Shown here: one piece after another, positions 34,873-46,647 of the stretch
Layout of the letters: every line of letters begins with the position of its first letter
Numbering within the stretch: position 1 is the first letter of the stretch
From: Gamsiella multidivaricata
Lineage: Eukaryota > Mortierellomycota > Mortierellomycetes > Mortierellales > Mortierellaceae
Direction of reading: 5' to 3'
Length of the DNA stretch: 64,000 nt
Assembly: GCF_025024155.1 (NCBI RefSeq)
Contig: NW_026251827.1
Span: 21,877-85,876, forward strand
The notes under the pieces: generated by a model
The model's database searches: none
What the model was told of the DNA's origin: nothing
Seen by the model: the letters and a program-made list of their open reading frames with translations, nothing else
Translations under genes and position numbers: made by a program

Positions 34873-36803
34873 ATGCAGCAACAAGAAATAGTCCAGGCCC
34901 CAGAAATGGGGACATACCAGCCACAGCAACAACATTATCATCATCAGCAACAACAGCATCCAGAGCCCGCGTTTCTCAACAAACCTGTGGACCTCAATAG
35001 AACCGAAACTAGCACAGTCGTCGGACAGAGCAACGCCAACTACCAACCCCGTTCATTTGTATCGCGTCATCTAAAGACGATCCTCGCAGGATCCGTATTT
35101 CTGACTTTGGCGGCAACCGGTGCGTTAGTCGCACTCTTTATCGAGCGGCCATGGGACCACGGCAGGGATTCTTTACATGGTGGACTGGACAAGAGTGGCG
35201 GACACAAAGGTAGCCTCGATCGTTTTACAGAGACGTCGTCCGTCCAGATCTCGAGCATGATCTGTTGTAATAAGCTCACGCCTCCCTTAGATCAGCCGTT
35301 CAAGTATGGCACGGAACCGATCCGGGGACTGAACCTCGGAGGATGGTTGGTACTGGAGCCGTTTATTACGCCCTCGTTGTTTAATCCGTACATTAAGCAG
35401 AATGTGACGGAAGAGTATTCGTTGACGAAGCTTTTGGGACCGGAACAGGCGCGCGAGCTGTTGGAGAGGCATTATTCGACATGGGTGACCGAGAACACGT
35501 TTAAGCGGATCCGGGATCTGGGATTGAACCATGTAAGGATCCCACTCGGGTTCTGGGCCCTGGGGGACCTAGAGAAGGATGAGCCCTATGTACCGGACCT
35601 GGCGTTGGATTATCTGTTGCAGGGGCTCAGGTGGGCCGCGCAGTATGGGATCCGAGTGATGGTGGAGCTGCATGCCGCACCGGGTTCTCAGAACGGGTGG
35701 AATCATTCGGGGAAGATGGGGAAGATTGGGTGGTTGGATGGAACGGCTGAGGGGGAGAAGAATGGACAGAGGACGATTGAGTATATGAAGAAGTTACTGA
35801 GGTTGTTGCAGGGGCCGGGCATGGATCATGTGTCGCCATTGTTTGGGGTCTTGAACGAGCCTGCGATCTTTATGTTGGACAGGGATAGGATCAAGCAGTG
35901 GTACAAGGATGCGTTTGCGGAGATGAGGGATATTACCGGCGCGGGAAAGGGGCCTTGGGCGGTGCTCCATGATGGGTTCTTGGGACTGAACCAATGGGAG
36001 GGCTTCATGCATGGAGCCGATCGTCTTGCTCTTGGTAAGAAGGCCATTGCTCTCGATGTTGATATCCATCGTTTACCATGTGTGCGTGGCGGAGGGGGAG
36101 AGAGTTTCTAGCCAGCTACTCATCACTTCTTTTATGAGCTCATATCGAGCAGATGCCCACCAATACCTGATTTTCGACCAGAACCTGATCAGCATGTCGC
36201 GCCCGGAGCAGGTAAAGTTCCCTTGCGAGGTCTGGTCCCAGGATATGCAGCGCTCCGTCCTCAAGTTCGGTCCCACCCTCGTCGGCGAGTTCTCGTCCGC
36301 GACCAATGACTGTGCCACCTACCTCAACGGCATCGGTGCCGGCTATCGCTGGGATGGCACCTTCATGAACGAAAACGGCAAACCCGGGGAGGCCGCCTGC
36401 CAGCGCTCCAAGAACAACGATACCGATGGCTACTGCTCCTGTGATGCTCAGAACCGCATCGGCACCTATACACCCGAATACCGCCAGTTCCTGTCCGAGT
36501 TCACTCAGACCCAGATGGATGCCTTTGAGCAGGGTCTCGGATGGTTCTACTGGAACTTCAAAACTGAGACCAATCCTTTGTGGTCCTACTTTGACGGTGT
36601 CGATCAGGGGTAAGTTTTTGGTTTTTTGCCGCCGGCTATGTTCGCTTGATTGACAATGACATAGAGCTGACCGATTGGTTTATCTACAACATTCTGGGTT
36701 TGGTTCCAGATGGATCCCAGCGGATGCCAACAACCGCCCAGGAGGATGTGCTGCTGTCGGTCACCCAATCACTCCGTATGCGGAGGGGGTCAAAAAGGAC
36801 TAA
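34873..36803 (+). CDS. membrane-anchored exo-beta-1,3-glucanase (GH5_9)
   Basis: This is a glycoside hydrolase that trims beta-1,3-glucan of the cell wall. The exons are 34873-36034, 36153-36609 and 36710-36803, giving 570 residues. A Gln/His-rich cytosolic N-terminus of about 65 residues precedes one transmembrane segment (about 69-90, TILAGSVFLTLAATGALVALFI), so it is a type II membrane protein. The catalytic domain begins at IRGLNLGGWLVLEPFITPSLF. The acid/base Glu is in GVLNEPA and the nucleophile Glu in LVGEFSSA. HAAPGSQNGW and WFYWNFKTE are further family marks. Bases 35210-35290 could be an in-frame 81-base intron (gtagcc...cccttag); removal gives 543 residues and removes an odd two-Cys stretch. 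I cannot decide between them. Confidence 0.9.
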
Positions 36804-36930
36804 TGCCGTTCCACCTTCGATCTTCAATCTTCGACATGTATATTATCTACCCCCATATTTTTGGCTCCGCAATTTCCAACTGTTATACAACATTTATTTT
36901 TGCTACACGATATTAAATAATACGCGAAGA

Positions 36931-39900
36931 CTACCGTCTGTTGGGGTGCAAAAACGAATCCTCTAGCAACGCTGGTATCGTCATACGATCCTTCGCCTGG
37001 CGCGCTAGGCAGCCTTTCATAATCCGGATCAATTGCGGGTCCACCACAGCTGTTCCACGCGTGTCTGATGCTGCCACTTCATTATTATATGTCTTGGTCC
37101 CTGATGGTGTTCCTGCGCCTGTTTCTACTGTCCCCGTGAGAGTCGACTGATTCATAGTCCCTCCCATCTTCGTTGGGTTCCTCAGTGTGCCAGCATCACC
37201 CGTTCCTGCTGCTGTCATTCCTGGCTGTTGCTTGGGCTGTAAAGGCGAAGGTGTTGTTCTTGGGAATTCGATCTGATGGTCTGGGTTTGCGATCACGCTC
37301 ATTTTCTGAAACACATTCACAATATCCGAGAACGGTGTCTTGCCATACACCATCTGGTAGAGGATGCATCCCAGTGACCATACGTCTGATGCCCTGCCCA
37401 GCTTGCGACATCCCCCTCCTGTTGGGTTAGATGCAATGGCCTCTGGTGCCATGTAGTTGGCAGTCCCCAGGTGTCCTTCTCGTTGAATATTGGTTGTGTC
37501 GTTTGCGATGGCATTGGCGATCCCAAAGTCGATGAGCTTTAGGGATCCCTCCACAAGGAGAAAGTTGGCGGGCTTCAAGTCCGAGTGCACAATCTTTTCA
37601 TCGTGGATCACTTGCACTGCTTCCAGCATCTAAAGAGATTCGAACGTAACAAGCGTAAATGACGATGGCTTTCTTATGATATTTAGAGACAAGACCGCAG
37701 TATTCCTGTAGTATGGACAGCCCGCGGCAGTTTACCTGTCGCCAGTAAAGTCCAATAAAGTGGATATCGAACTCCTGCTCCCTCTGGTTGAATAGCATGT
37801 GCGCGAGGTCGATTTCGCCGTACTCCATCAGCTACAAGAGAATATGGAGACATAAAGGACCGCGTCTTAATATCCTGATCCAAAAAAGTCCATGATTATG
37901 TAAATTCAACACCTCCACAGTCTTTAACATACCAAACTCAAGGATCCTTTGGTGTTATCGATCTCAGCATCCCACAAGCGAACAATCCTTGAATTGCCCG
38001 TCAGTCGCTGCAACAATCTGATCTCGTTTACGTAGCCGCTGATTGTCGCTTGGTCGGCTTTTTCAAACGACACCTTCTTAAGCGCAAAAATCCTGGAATT
38101 CGAAGCAAGCACCTTGTATACTTTCGAGCTGCCTCCTTTGCCCACTTGCGCCAGCCTGGTATAGGGTCTTTTGTTTATCTGTAGCATGTTAAATACATTG
38201 AATGAAACACGTAAATGGATCAGATCAAAGTCGCTAACAGGCATAGCTGAAAAAAAAAAAAAAAGGCCGGCTTACTATCATGACCTGCCGGCCACCCAAA
38301 TCTCCGCGGACAGGCCCCATTGGAGGCGAAAGCATAGCGGGTGATGTACTGGTCCCTGCTGAATCCTGTGGAAGACCAGCTCCAGACGTAAAAGGACCAC
38401 CAGCTTGCTTTAAGGATCCCCCGTCACCATGTCGAAGGAGAGGATCCTGTTGCCCAGAAAATGGTCGCGGCATTGGTGGCGCCTTTGCAGACCCTACAGC
38501 CAAACTTTGAGCAATCGCCGCAATTCCATCTGAAGGAGCTAGTTTCAGTATCGGTAATGGCCCGGGTATTGGTACTGATGTCGGTGTTAATCCATTGGAC
38601 TGATGCGGCGCTGAAGAAGGCTGTAATGACCTCGAAATTAGAGGCGATCTGGACGGCACTGATGATTCCACTGCGGCCCTACTCTCCAAGATAGTTTTCG
38701 TGTTTTGAATTCGAGGCGATCTGTTCGTAGCTGTCGGCTCTTTTGAAGATTCAGCAGAGATTGGTATACTGTGCGCTCTCGACGCAACAGGCTCTGCGCT
38801 CGATTCCTTCGACAGTCCTGAAGAATGGTCTGGAGAATGGTCTGGAGTAGTAGAGGGCGGAGATGCCGAAGACGTCGGTGTAGTGCGCGCGCTAGACCCT
38901 TTGCCATCCGAATGCGATCGAGCGAGTTGTGAGGCCTCATTGTCATATTTCGGCTTCTTACTCACTGATGCGGAGTCGTCGTAGTCGCGGTTACTTCCTT
39001 GACGCCCTCGCGTCAACCCTGTGGAGGCATCGTGCGTCAACGGGTCCTGTTGTATTGACGAATCCGTCGCCAAGGATACCCTTGATTCCTGTCGCTCCCT
39101 ATCCATCCGCACATCTGCTCCATTCGGATTGTCACCGCCGTTGTTCGCTTCCGTCTTTGACTCCTCCGATTCATCTGGTTGAACAATAACCTCCCTCTGA
39201 GGGAGACCCCAATTGAGTGACTTTCGTGGCGTAAGTTTTGTGCTGGAAAGTGGGAGGGTGCGTGAGGTTCCTGGTGTCCATGGTAGATGGTTTTCTTTTC
39301 CTGGAGGGCTCTTGAACTTTGGTTGCGGCACGACGAACAACGGCTACCAACAATGATCAGTTATTAGATACCAATGTCAATAGCACTCTGCATAGGTGAA
39401 TAGCGTTGAGGAAAAACTAGATGTCCATCATACCCTGACTTCAGCTGGAGAGGCGGATGCCTCCTCGAGGCCAGGCTTTTCTTGATCGGATACAGATAAC
39501 CTGCGCAATCTGTGGAGGGAATCTTGCTGGGCTAGCCTCGAGGAGGATCGAAGTCTCTGTAAAGGCGTCGTATCAGTTACCGCGGCACTGTTGGTCGGGT
39601 CTGTCGAGAGAGGCGATGGTTTATGGGTCTCCTTAGTTGAAGGTTGCTCTAGGACGACAGACGATCGTGGCCCCTGTTCCAATATGACTGCGGGTTGATT
39701 CTCCTGGTTGACGTGGTCGTTTTCAGGCGGTACATCGTTATTAATGTTGGTCGCGGTATTAGCAATGCTTGCGTTGGTGCCTTTACTCTTTGGTTTCAGA
39801 TAAACTGGTCGTTTTGGCGGTCGTATTGTAGTAGTTGCAAAGGGCACACTCGCTTCGCCAAAGTAATCCGCAAGATACGCCTCTTTTTCCTTTAGTTGCT

Positions 39901-40065
39901 CGACCTTGATGGGCCGCAGCTTTGGCGGTGGGAGGTTCCGTTTCTATAGATGGAGATAGAGGAGATATTAGGCTTTTGTCGTTCGTTTGAAAAGTGCTCA
40001 CCAACAAAACGCGGCAGAGTCAGCCAAAAGGAGCACACCTTTTCCCGGGTCTCAAGGTCCGTCAT
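36931..40065 (-). CDS. MPS1: spindle checkpoint dual-specificity kinase MPS1/TTK
   Basis: This kinase acts at kinetochores in the spindle assembly checkpoint and, in yeasts, in spindle pole duplication. The exons are 40065-40039, 39943-39434, 39343-38276, 38178-37933, 37831-37736 and 37629-36931, giving 881 residues with stop TAG at 36931-36933. The first 530 or so residues are Ser/Pro/Thr rich, with no folded domain visible. The kinase domain starts at [21 protein letters not shown]; the Lys is in [36 protein letters not shown] and the TANYMAPEA activation segment follow. The KGGSSKV loop and [12 protein letters not shown] are the MPS1 signature. A Gly/Thr/Pro-rich insert lies before the last kinase helix. 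Its stop is 127 bases from that of the glucanase, tail to tail. Confidence 0.93.
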
Positions 40066-40715
40066 GGCTTGAGAGACGGAGTGTTTGGTGGATGCTTGAG
40101 GGGATAGAGATGCAGCGTGTTAATCTGGAAGCCGTGATGCGTCGTTTGTTGGGGTAGGGTAGGGTAAGGATAGGTCGCGTTGTTGAATCCGGCTGAACAA
40201 GATGAACAATGAATCTGAACACGAGAAGGAAGTTGGTTTCTCGATGAGGCGAGGAGGAGAGTGTAAGAGGCTGATGGTGATGATAGTGATGATGTATAGG
40301 CGATGATACTGGTGATGCTGGAGGAGTGGATTACTTGAAGGGGGGAAGGGTATAGAAGCAATCGCAAAGGAGTGGAAGGCAGCAGTGTTGAAATGATGTG
40401 TGCGAGCAGCGGAAGGACAGAGGAGACAGAGGAGAGTGCGCGGGAGTGGTGTGCCTGGAAACAAAGAGAGTGTTCTGAGCTCAAATAAACATTTCTTATC
40501 CCGCTCAGCCACAGAGGCCCTTCTTTTTTCTTTTCTTTCATCTTACTCTTTAGCCCATCGACCCAACCCGTCCAATCATCCAACTCCATCCTCATCACTG
40601 CCACCCGGCACTGTAAGACATCCGCATCGAGCAACTTCAGCCTGTCTGCGGTTGGTTCTAGAAGGAAACCCCTGACAGCGCTCTTTCTTCTCCTGCCGCC
40701 CAATAGATTATAGTC
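40066..40715. promoter_or_regulatory. divergent promoter region, MPS1 / RanGAP
   Basis: There are 650 bases between divergent start codons. Pyrimidine-rich stretches lie on both sides. Overlapping open frames here are low-complexity and look non-coding. Confidence 0.5.
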
Positions 40716-41999
40716 ATGTCTAAGACCACATTCACCATCGAAGGCCGAGGCCTCAAGCTCGATAGTGCTGCGGATGTCCAGGAGTTCATCGCCACTATCG
40801 AAGGCATGGACGAACTTGAAAATGTCATCCTCAGTGGAAACACCTTCGGCGTCGAGGCCTGCCGTGCCCTTGCTGCTGCCCTTGCTAAAAAACCTTTGTT
40901 GAAGGTACTCAGCCAATCACGGACGACGCTGTGCCCTATATGGCTATATGGTGCAGCGCTGTATGCATATACAATAAAGAGATTAAACTAACACTATCTT
41001 CATCTATTCCTTTTATCTCTCGAACAGCTCGCCCAATTCTCAGACATTTTTACTGGTCGTCTTCGCTCAGAGATTCCCGACTGCCTGGTCGCCTTTGGCG
41101 ATGCCTTGAAGGACAAGAAGCACCTCGTGGAACTCAATTTGAGCGACAATGCTTTCGGAGCAGCCGGCGTCCATCCCTTGGTCGAATTCCTCACCACCAA
41201 TAGAAACTTGCAGATCTTGAAGCTCAACAACAATGGATTGGGTGTCACTGGAGGCAAGGTCCTTGCCGAGGCTTTGATGACCGCACACCATAAGAACGTC
41301 GCCGAGGGCAAAAAGTCGTCGTTGCGCGTCGTCATTGCTGGACGCAACCGTCTCGAGAACGGCTCAAGCCCTGATCTGGCCAAGGCTTTTGCTGCTCATG
41401 GAACACTCACCCATGTCGCCATGCCCCAAAACGGAATTCGCATGGAGGGTATCGAAGCTCTGGCTGCCGGGTTGACCAAGTGCCCTGGACTCGAGATCTT
41501 GGATTTGCAGGACAACACCTTTACCAAGCGTGGATGCCGTGCCTTTGCGGCTGCTCTTCCCGCCTGGAAGGAATTGAGGCGTCTCAATTTTGGCGAATGC
41601 TTGCTCTCCAACAGGGGCGCCATTTTGCTGTCGCATGCTCTCGCTCAGGGACATAATCCCAAGCTGGAGTCGATCGATTTTACTTATGCCGAGATGAGGG
41701 AAAACGCTGTCTTGGAGTTGGCCAGCGTCATTTCTGCACATCTCTCCAACTTGACCAAGCTGGAACTAAACGGTAACCAGGTTGAGGAGGATAGCGCCGC
41801 TATTGACGCTATCCGCGATGCACTCTCTCGACACGGCCACGAGGATGCTTTGGGTGATTTGGATGACATGGAGGAGCCTGACTCAGGTGAAGAAGAGGAA
41901 GAAGAGGAAGAAAAGGAAGAGGAGGGCGAAGAAGAGAAGGAGGAGGGAAAGAAAGTTGACGATGAGCTGGCTAGGCTCGCTGCCAAGTTGGAGGTATAG
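40716..41999 (+). CDS. RNA1: Ran GTPase-activating protein (Rna1/RanGAP1)
   Basis: This stimulates GTP hydrolysis by Ran in the cytoplasm and so sets the Ran gradient for nuclear transport. The exons are 40716-40904 and 41028-41999, giving 386 residues, the size of fission yeast Rna1. Leucine-rich repeats run through nearly the whole protein (for example LVELNLSDNAFGAAG, LQILKLNNNGLG, LEILDLQDNTFTKRG, LRRLNFGECLLSNRG). The catalytic Arg/Asn loop region corresponds to AGRNRLENGSS. The C-terminus is an acidic tail (EEEEEEEEKEEEGEEE) ending in DDELARLAAKLEV. There is no SUMO-attachment domain, as in fungi generally. Confidence 0.95.
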
Positions 42000-42676
42000 A
42001 CCCTCATACCGTGAGCTCGTCCGCTAGATCTCGTACCAAGTCTTCGTCCCTTCTGGGTACTTCATATCTCTCACTTTTACATAGCTGCCATCACTAGAAA
42101 CCCTCTTTTTTTCCGCCCCTTCGCCGCCTTCCTGCCATAATAAAGACTCCTTACACCTGCTGCACCCGTGGGATACTACTGGAAATAAAGAAACCTTGAT
42201 ACAATCACGTCACCTTTCATTATTTCCAATGGCGATCGTGAGAATTTCTGGCATCCCTCGCCTTGTTTCCCCACTTTTTTTTCTCACCTTACTTCTCCTC
42301 AGCTCCTTCTTTCCTTCTCTCTTACGCTCTCTTCTGTTCCTCTCCCCTCCACCCCTTTTTCCCTCCTCTTTCATCTCAGTCGTTTGGACATCCCGTTCGC
42401 TTGCATCTACCCTCTCTCCTCATCCTCAGTTGCCGTTGATTCTCGTCCCAGTTGATTCCATCCAAACAAAGTAAGAAGCACTTCAACTGCGATCTGTTTT
42501 TGAATCCCATCCTCATCAGACAACTACCCTAATGGTGACATGCCATCGAAACACAGGGTTGGACAGACCTGACTTAGCTGCTGATGCTTTGTCTTTAAAT
42601 TCCTGCCTTGACCGTGAGAAAGTAAGCATTTTCAGTAACACAATTTCTTTTATCTCCATCTAAAGTTCATATAGCC
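42000..42676. other. intergenic: RanGAP 3' flank and E2 leader
   Basis: There are 677 bases. A strongly CT-rich block at 42260-42440 is likely the promoter/transcription start zone of the E2 gene. A leader intron could exist, but I cannot prove it. Confidence 0.5.
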
Positions 42677-44731
42677 ATGTTTGCTGCTTCTCGCTCTTCG
42701 ATGAATGTCCTCAGGACCAGAGTAAGGATCTTTTTTGATGTCTTTTTTGTGATCCGTGTTTCTAGGCATCATAATGGTTGATTAACAGAAAAAAACACTC
42801 TTGGCTGCTTCAATTGGTGCAGATTGGTCAGTCTACACGCATCTCTTCGGCCCGTATGGTTTCCGGTCAAAGATTAAAGTATTCCATTAGCACCAAGGTA
42901 CCCCACGGAGCATTTTTTTTTTTTTTTTCACAACACATTATTTCTCATTATTCACACTTCTTGATCATGCTACTGTAGACCACCGCCGCCCTGTGTTCCA
43001 AGGTCATCCGTCAGCAGCCTGTTTTTGGTATCAACCACGTTCACAGATTCCATGCTTCTGCCCTTGCTAATGCCAAGGTCCCCTTCATGCTGGCTGATAT
43101 TGGAGAGGGTATCACAGAATGTGAGGTTATTCAATGGTATGATCCTTGAGTAGCTGTATCTATATTTCTCAGCATTAGTTTTTGCGATGGGAATGGACCG
43201 TTCCTTTTTTTTCGCTTTATTTGTTTGGCGTTGTACACTAGACTATAACTAACAATTGTACAAATCTTCCTCATCACGACAGGTTCGTCAAGGCTGGCGA
43301 CAAGGTCGAGGAGTTCGACAGGCTGTGTGAGGTTCAATCAGACAAGGCCTCTGTTGAGATCACATCCCGTTTCACAGGAACGATCGCCACGCTCAAGTAC
43401 CAGGTCGGAGATATGGCCAAGGTTGGAAAGCCCCTGGTCGAGATCGAAACTGGCGACGCCGATATCGCTGCCGCAGAGGAGGTTACTGCTGACGGTCCCA
43501 TCACTGCTGGACCTGACGCTATGTCTGACTCGGCCCCAGGACACGCAGCACCTGAGGACGGTTTGAGGGCCCATTCGCATGTGATCCAGGACATGAATGC
43601 GGTTGCAGCCATGACGGACAGCGCTCCTGGAAAGGCAGAGAGAGTCGAGACCCCCACAGCTGAGCACATCCTCACGTTTGCCACACCCGCTGTCCGCCGT
43701 GTTGCCAAGGAAAACAATGTTGATATTGCGCAGATCAAAGGCTCCGGAAAGGGCGGCCGTGTGATGAAAGAGGATGTCATGGCTTACCTTACCAACGGAC
43801 GACAGTCAACTGGTAGGTGAAAGAAAGGTGGCTCCAATGGTTCGCTACCGAATATCTTGATAACTCTTGGTCTGAAATTGACATGAATTTTGTCCTTGAT
43901 CTATTGCTACGAATAGCTACTTCCAAGGCTGCCAGCACACCCACTGCTACTACACCTGCCAAGGCTCACATTCCCGCCGGCGAGGACAAGGTCCAGCCCC
44001 TAAGCATGATTCAGAAGGCTATGTTCAAGCAGATGACCAAATCTCTGTCGATTCCCCACTTTGGATTCGCGGACGAGATCATCCTCGACAATGCCACTGC
44101 CTTCCGCGCGGCCTTGAACACCTACGTCGCCAAGTCGCCCGAGAAGTACAACTTCAAGAAGGTTTCGTACATGCCCATCTTCATCAAAGCCCTCTCCGTC
44201 GCCCTCGAGCAATATCCAATTATGAATGCCTGCATCATCGATGGCGACGATGCCTCGACCGCCAAGCTCAAGTACCGTGCGTCCCACAACATCGGTGTGG
44301 CTATGGACACACCCAACGGCTTGATCGTGCCCAATATCAAGAACGTCCAGAATTTGTCTGTCCTTGAAGTCGCGTCCGAGCTGGCCAGGTTACAGGAGGC
44401 CGGCAAGAAGAATGCCATTCCCATGGCGGATCTCAGGGACGGTACCTTGTCGCTGTCGAATGTCGGCATGATCGGAGGCACGTACTTGAACCCCGTGGTC
44501 GTCACGTCTGAGGTCGCTATTGCTGCCGTCGGCAAGATGCAGCGTCTGCCTCGCTTCAAGATGGTTGAGGAGGACGGAAAGAAGGTCGAGCGTGTGGTCG
44601 CCCAGCAGATCGTCAACATCAGCTGGAGCGCTGATCACCGTGTCATTGATGGTGCAACCGTAGCCCGCTTCAGTGAGGCCTGGAAGACGGTTGTTGAGAA
44701 CCCCTTCTTGCTCGGTGGCATGCTTCGTTAA
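42677..44731 (+). CDS. DBT: branched-chain alpha-keto acid dehydrogenase E2 (lipoamide acyltransferase)
   Basis: This is the mitochondrial core enzyme that moves the acyl group from lipoate to CoA in leucine, isoleucine and valine catabolism. The exons are 42677-42721, 42823-42897, 42979-43136, 43283-43812 and 43917-44731, giving 540 residues. A basic presequence spans the first three small exons. The lipoyl domain carries the lipoyl Lys in EVQSDKASVEI. A peripheral-subunit binding domain follows (TPAVRRVAKENNVDIAQIKGSGKGGRV). The catalytic domain has SWSADHRVIDGATVARF with the active-site DHRVIDG. It is the DBT rather than the pyruvate E2 type, judging by SIPHFGFADEI and LIVPNIKNVQNLSVLEVA. 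It has a longer linker than the human protein. Confidence 0.93.
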
Positions 44732-44919
44732 AGAAACGACGGCGAGTTTTTAGAGCGATGTCATCTGCTTTTTTAGTTATTTCCTTTGGGTTCGGCACAA
44801 CTGCATTACATATTTTAGAGCGTCATTACCACTATTAAAGAAACGTTTTCAAAGATGATGAACATGCACTTGACATATTTTTTCTCTGGTTTATTATAAT
44901 GATGATGATGAATGGTCTA

Positions 44920-46262
44920 TTACTGCTTCTCGTAGAAATGCAAGTCTGCCAGGGGTATAGATCGGACATGGACATGCTGAAAAGACCCGGTCCCTGCTGA
45001 AGCATTGGTGGTGTAAGGACGATTCAGCTCACTACTATTAGGAGCAAGGTAATACACCTGCTCGATCTTCATCTGTTCGAGATAGCCCTTCAGCTCTGGG
45101 TCGTAAAACATGCCGACGTCATCGGGCCCATGAGAGTCATCCGACAAGGTCACCCTTCCTTGTTTCGAGAGGATGTACTAGGGCAACAGAAGTGGAGCAA
45201 GCCTCGGTAGTTAGGAATCAGATTCTAACTGACCGACCGGCAAAAAAAAAAAAAAAAAAAAAAATGGCACGCGATGACCTTTGCTGTCTTTACCTCTAAA
45301 ATGTCACGTTGTGGATACGCATCGGCAAGGCCCTTCTTCCATGCACGCGAGTTGAGTTCAAATAGGCCTCCATACGCGATCACGAAATCGACGTTCCGCT
45401 TCACCAGCCTCCACAGGTTGTCCGTCAATCTGTTCTGGCTCGAAACTGTGGGGTCCTCCTGCTCCTGTTCCTGCTCATTTCCATCCTCCTGATGGTGATG
45501 GTGATGGTGATAGTGTCCCTTGATCGCACTGAAAAAAATGCGCACCAGATCCAAATGTCCCACGACCTCTGGTTCCAACCCTTGAAGCATTTCAAACTGT
45601 GAATCAAAATACATTTCAAATAATTTCTCCCATGATCCTTGGCCCACATCCTCCAATGCCTTGAGATACAACTCCTGTGAAAAATCCAATGGTACTCCAC
45701 GGACATGGTGCAGCGATCCCACGATGTACTGGACTTGTGGTAAGATCGATATTCCTTCCACTGTTTCTGTAGTCAAGAATCGGCTTTGACGGTTGGGCTG
45801 TCGAAGGTTGCGAACAAGATCGATGGATTTGGAGTCAAAGTATTCGGTCTCGAGACCGATCAGGAGACAGATCTTGTCGCTGTATTTTTGCTGGAGTCTT
45901 ATAGCTTCCTGTAGGAATTGGTCATACTTTCTCTCGAGGTCCTGGGTTGTCAGATGGGACTACCAATTGAATAGCGATTGAAATGGAGAGAAACAGATGG
46001 ATTGTTAAAGATTAGTTAGCACACACACACACACACACAGCAATTGATGCGCAAATGCTGATATCAATCGTAGTACAGTTGCTCTTGCCGCGCGGTATTT
46101 ATTTACCTCTTCCGGATAGAGCTGATCGGGACTATAGCGAGGCATATGCTCGGAGAGGCCATAGGTCGTGAAGCGTCGTTCGATAGCGGACTGTACGACC
46201 TGTTCGAGCGTGCCCTTGGCGTGCATACAAAACTGGCCTGAATGCGAGTGGAACGAAAACAT
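44920..46262 (-). CDS. HIS2: histidinol-phosphatase (PHP superfamily, HIS2 type)
   Basis: This dephosphorylates L-histidinol phosphate in histidine biosynthesis. The exons are 46262-46107, 45959-45294 and 45177-44920, giving 359 residues. It opens with MFSFHSHSGQFCMHA, the first PHP metal motif (HSHS), then LSEHMPRYSP, GLETEYF, VGSLHHVRG, VVGHLDLVRIF and the C-terminal TLSDDSHGPDDVG. These are the metal-binding stations of the PHP family in the correct order. A run of six His (HHHHHH) followed by a Glu/Gln-rich stretch is inserted near residue 190, probably a surface loop. An internal 23-base poly-A lies in the second intron. The gene is divergent from the LEA-like gene. Confidence 0.92.
45242..45264. 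repeat. 23-base poly-A (coding-strand poly-T) in the HIS2 intron
   Basis: An A run on the + strand inside the intron 45178-45293. Confidence 0.9.
46020..46039. repeat. AC dinucleotide repeat
   Basis: About ten CA units inside the HIS2 intron (45960-46106). Confidence 0.85.
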
Positions 46263-46647
46263 TCTTTATTCTCGGCGATGAAGGGAGAATGAGGAGAGAG
46301 GAATGAGGAATGAGGGAGCTGTGAGGGATCAAGACGAGATAGTCGCGGCAAGTCACCCGTAGTGACTGTTGCCGCGTTCAAGACGAGCCATGACTGGGCC
46401 CATGCACTCCAGAAGAGACGGATGTTGGCTATACCGCAAACGGTTTGCCGCGTTTGAGAAGAAACCGTTTCTTCTGGGGGCTTTTTTCTTTCCTCTCTCT
46501 ATCTCTCTCTCTCTCTCTCTCTCTCCTTCTTTCTTCCTCCATCTTTCTCTCCTCTACCTTTCTTTAACTCTCACTACTCGTCTATCCTCAACGCCACCAA
46601 CTCCTCGCATTTTACCACATTTTGCATTCTATCCCACGCTCTACAAC
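46263..46647. promoter_or_regulatory. divergent promoter region, HIS2 / LEA-like gene
   Basis: There are 385 bases between divergent starts. A CT repeat of about 14 units lies at 46495-46525 on the LEA-like side, with CT-rich sequence up to its ATG. Confidence 0.55.

Noticed and set aside
40120..40512. Long open frames upstream of MPS1 on the minus strand
   Set aside because: They overlap in several frames, are Ser/Leu/Pro low complexity and lie in the divergent promoter region; no donor joins them to exon 1 in phase.
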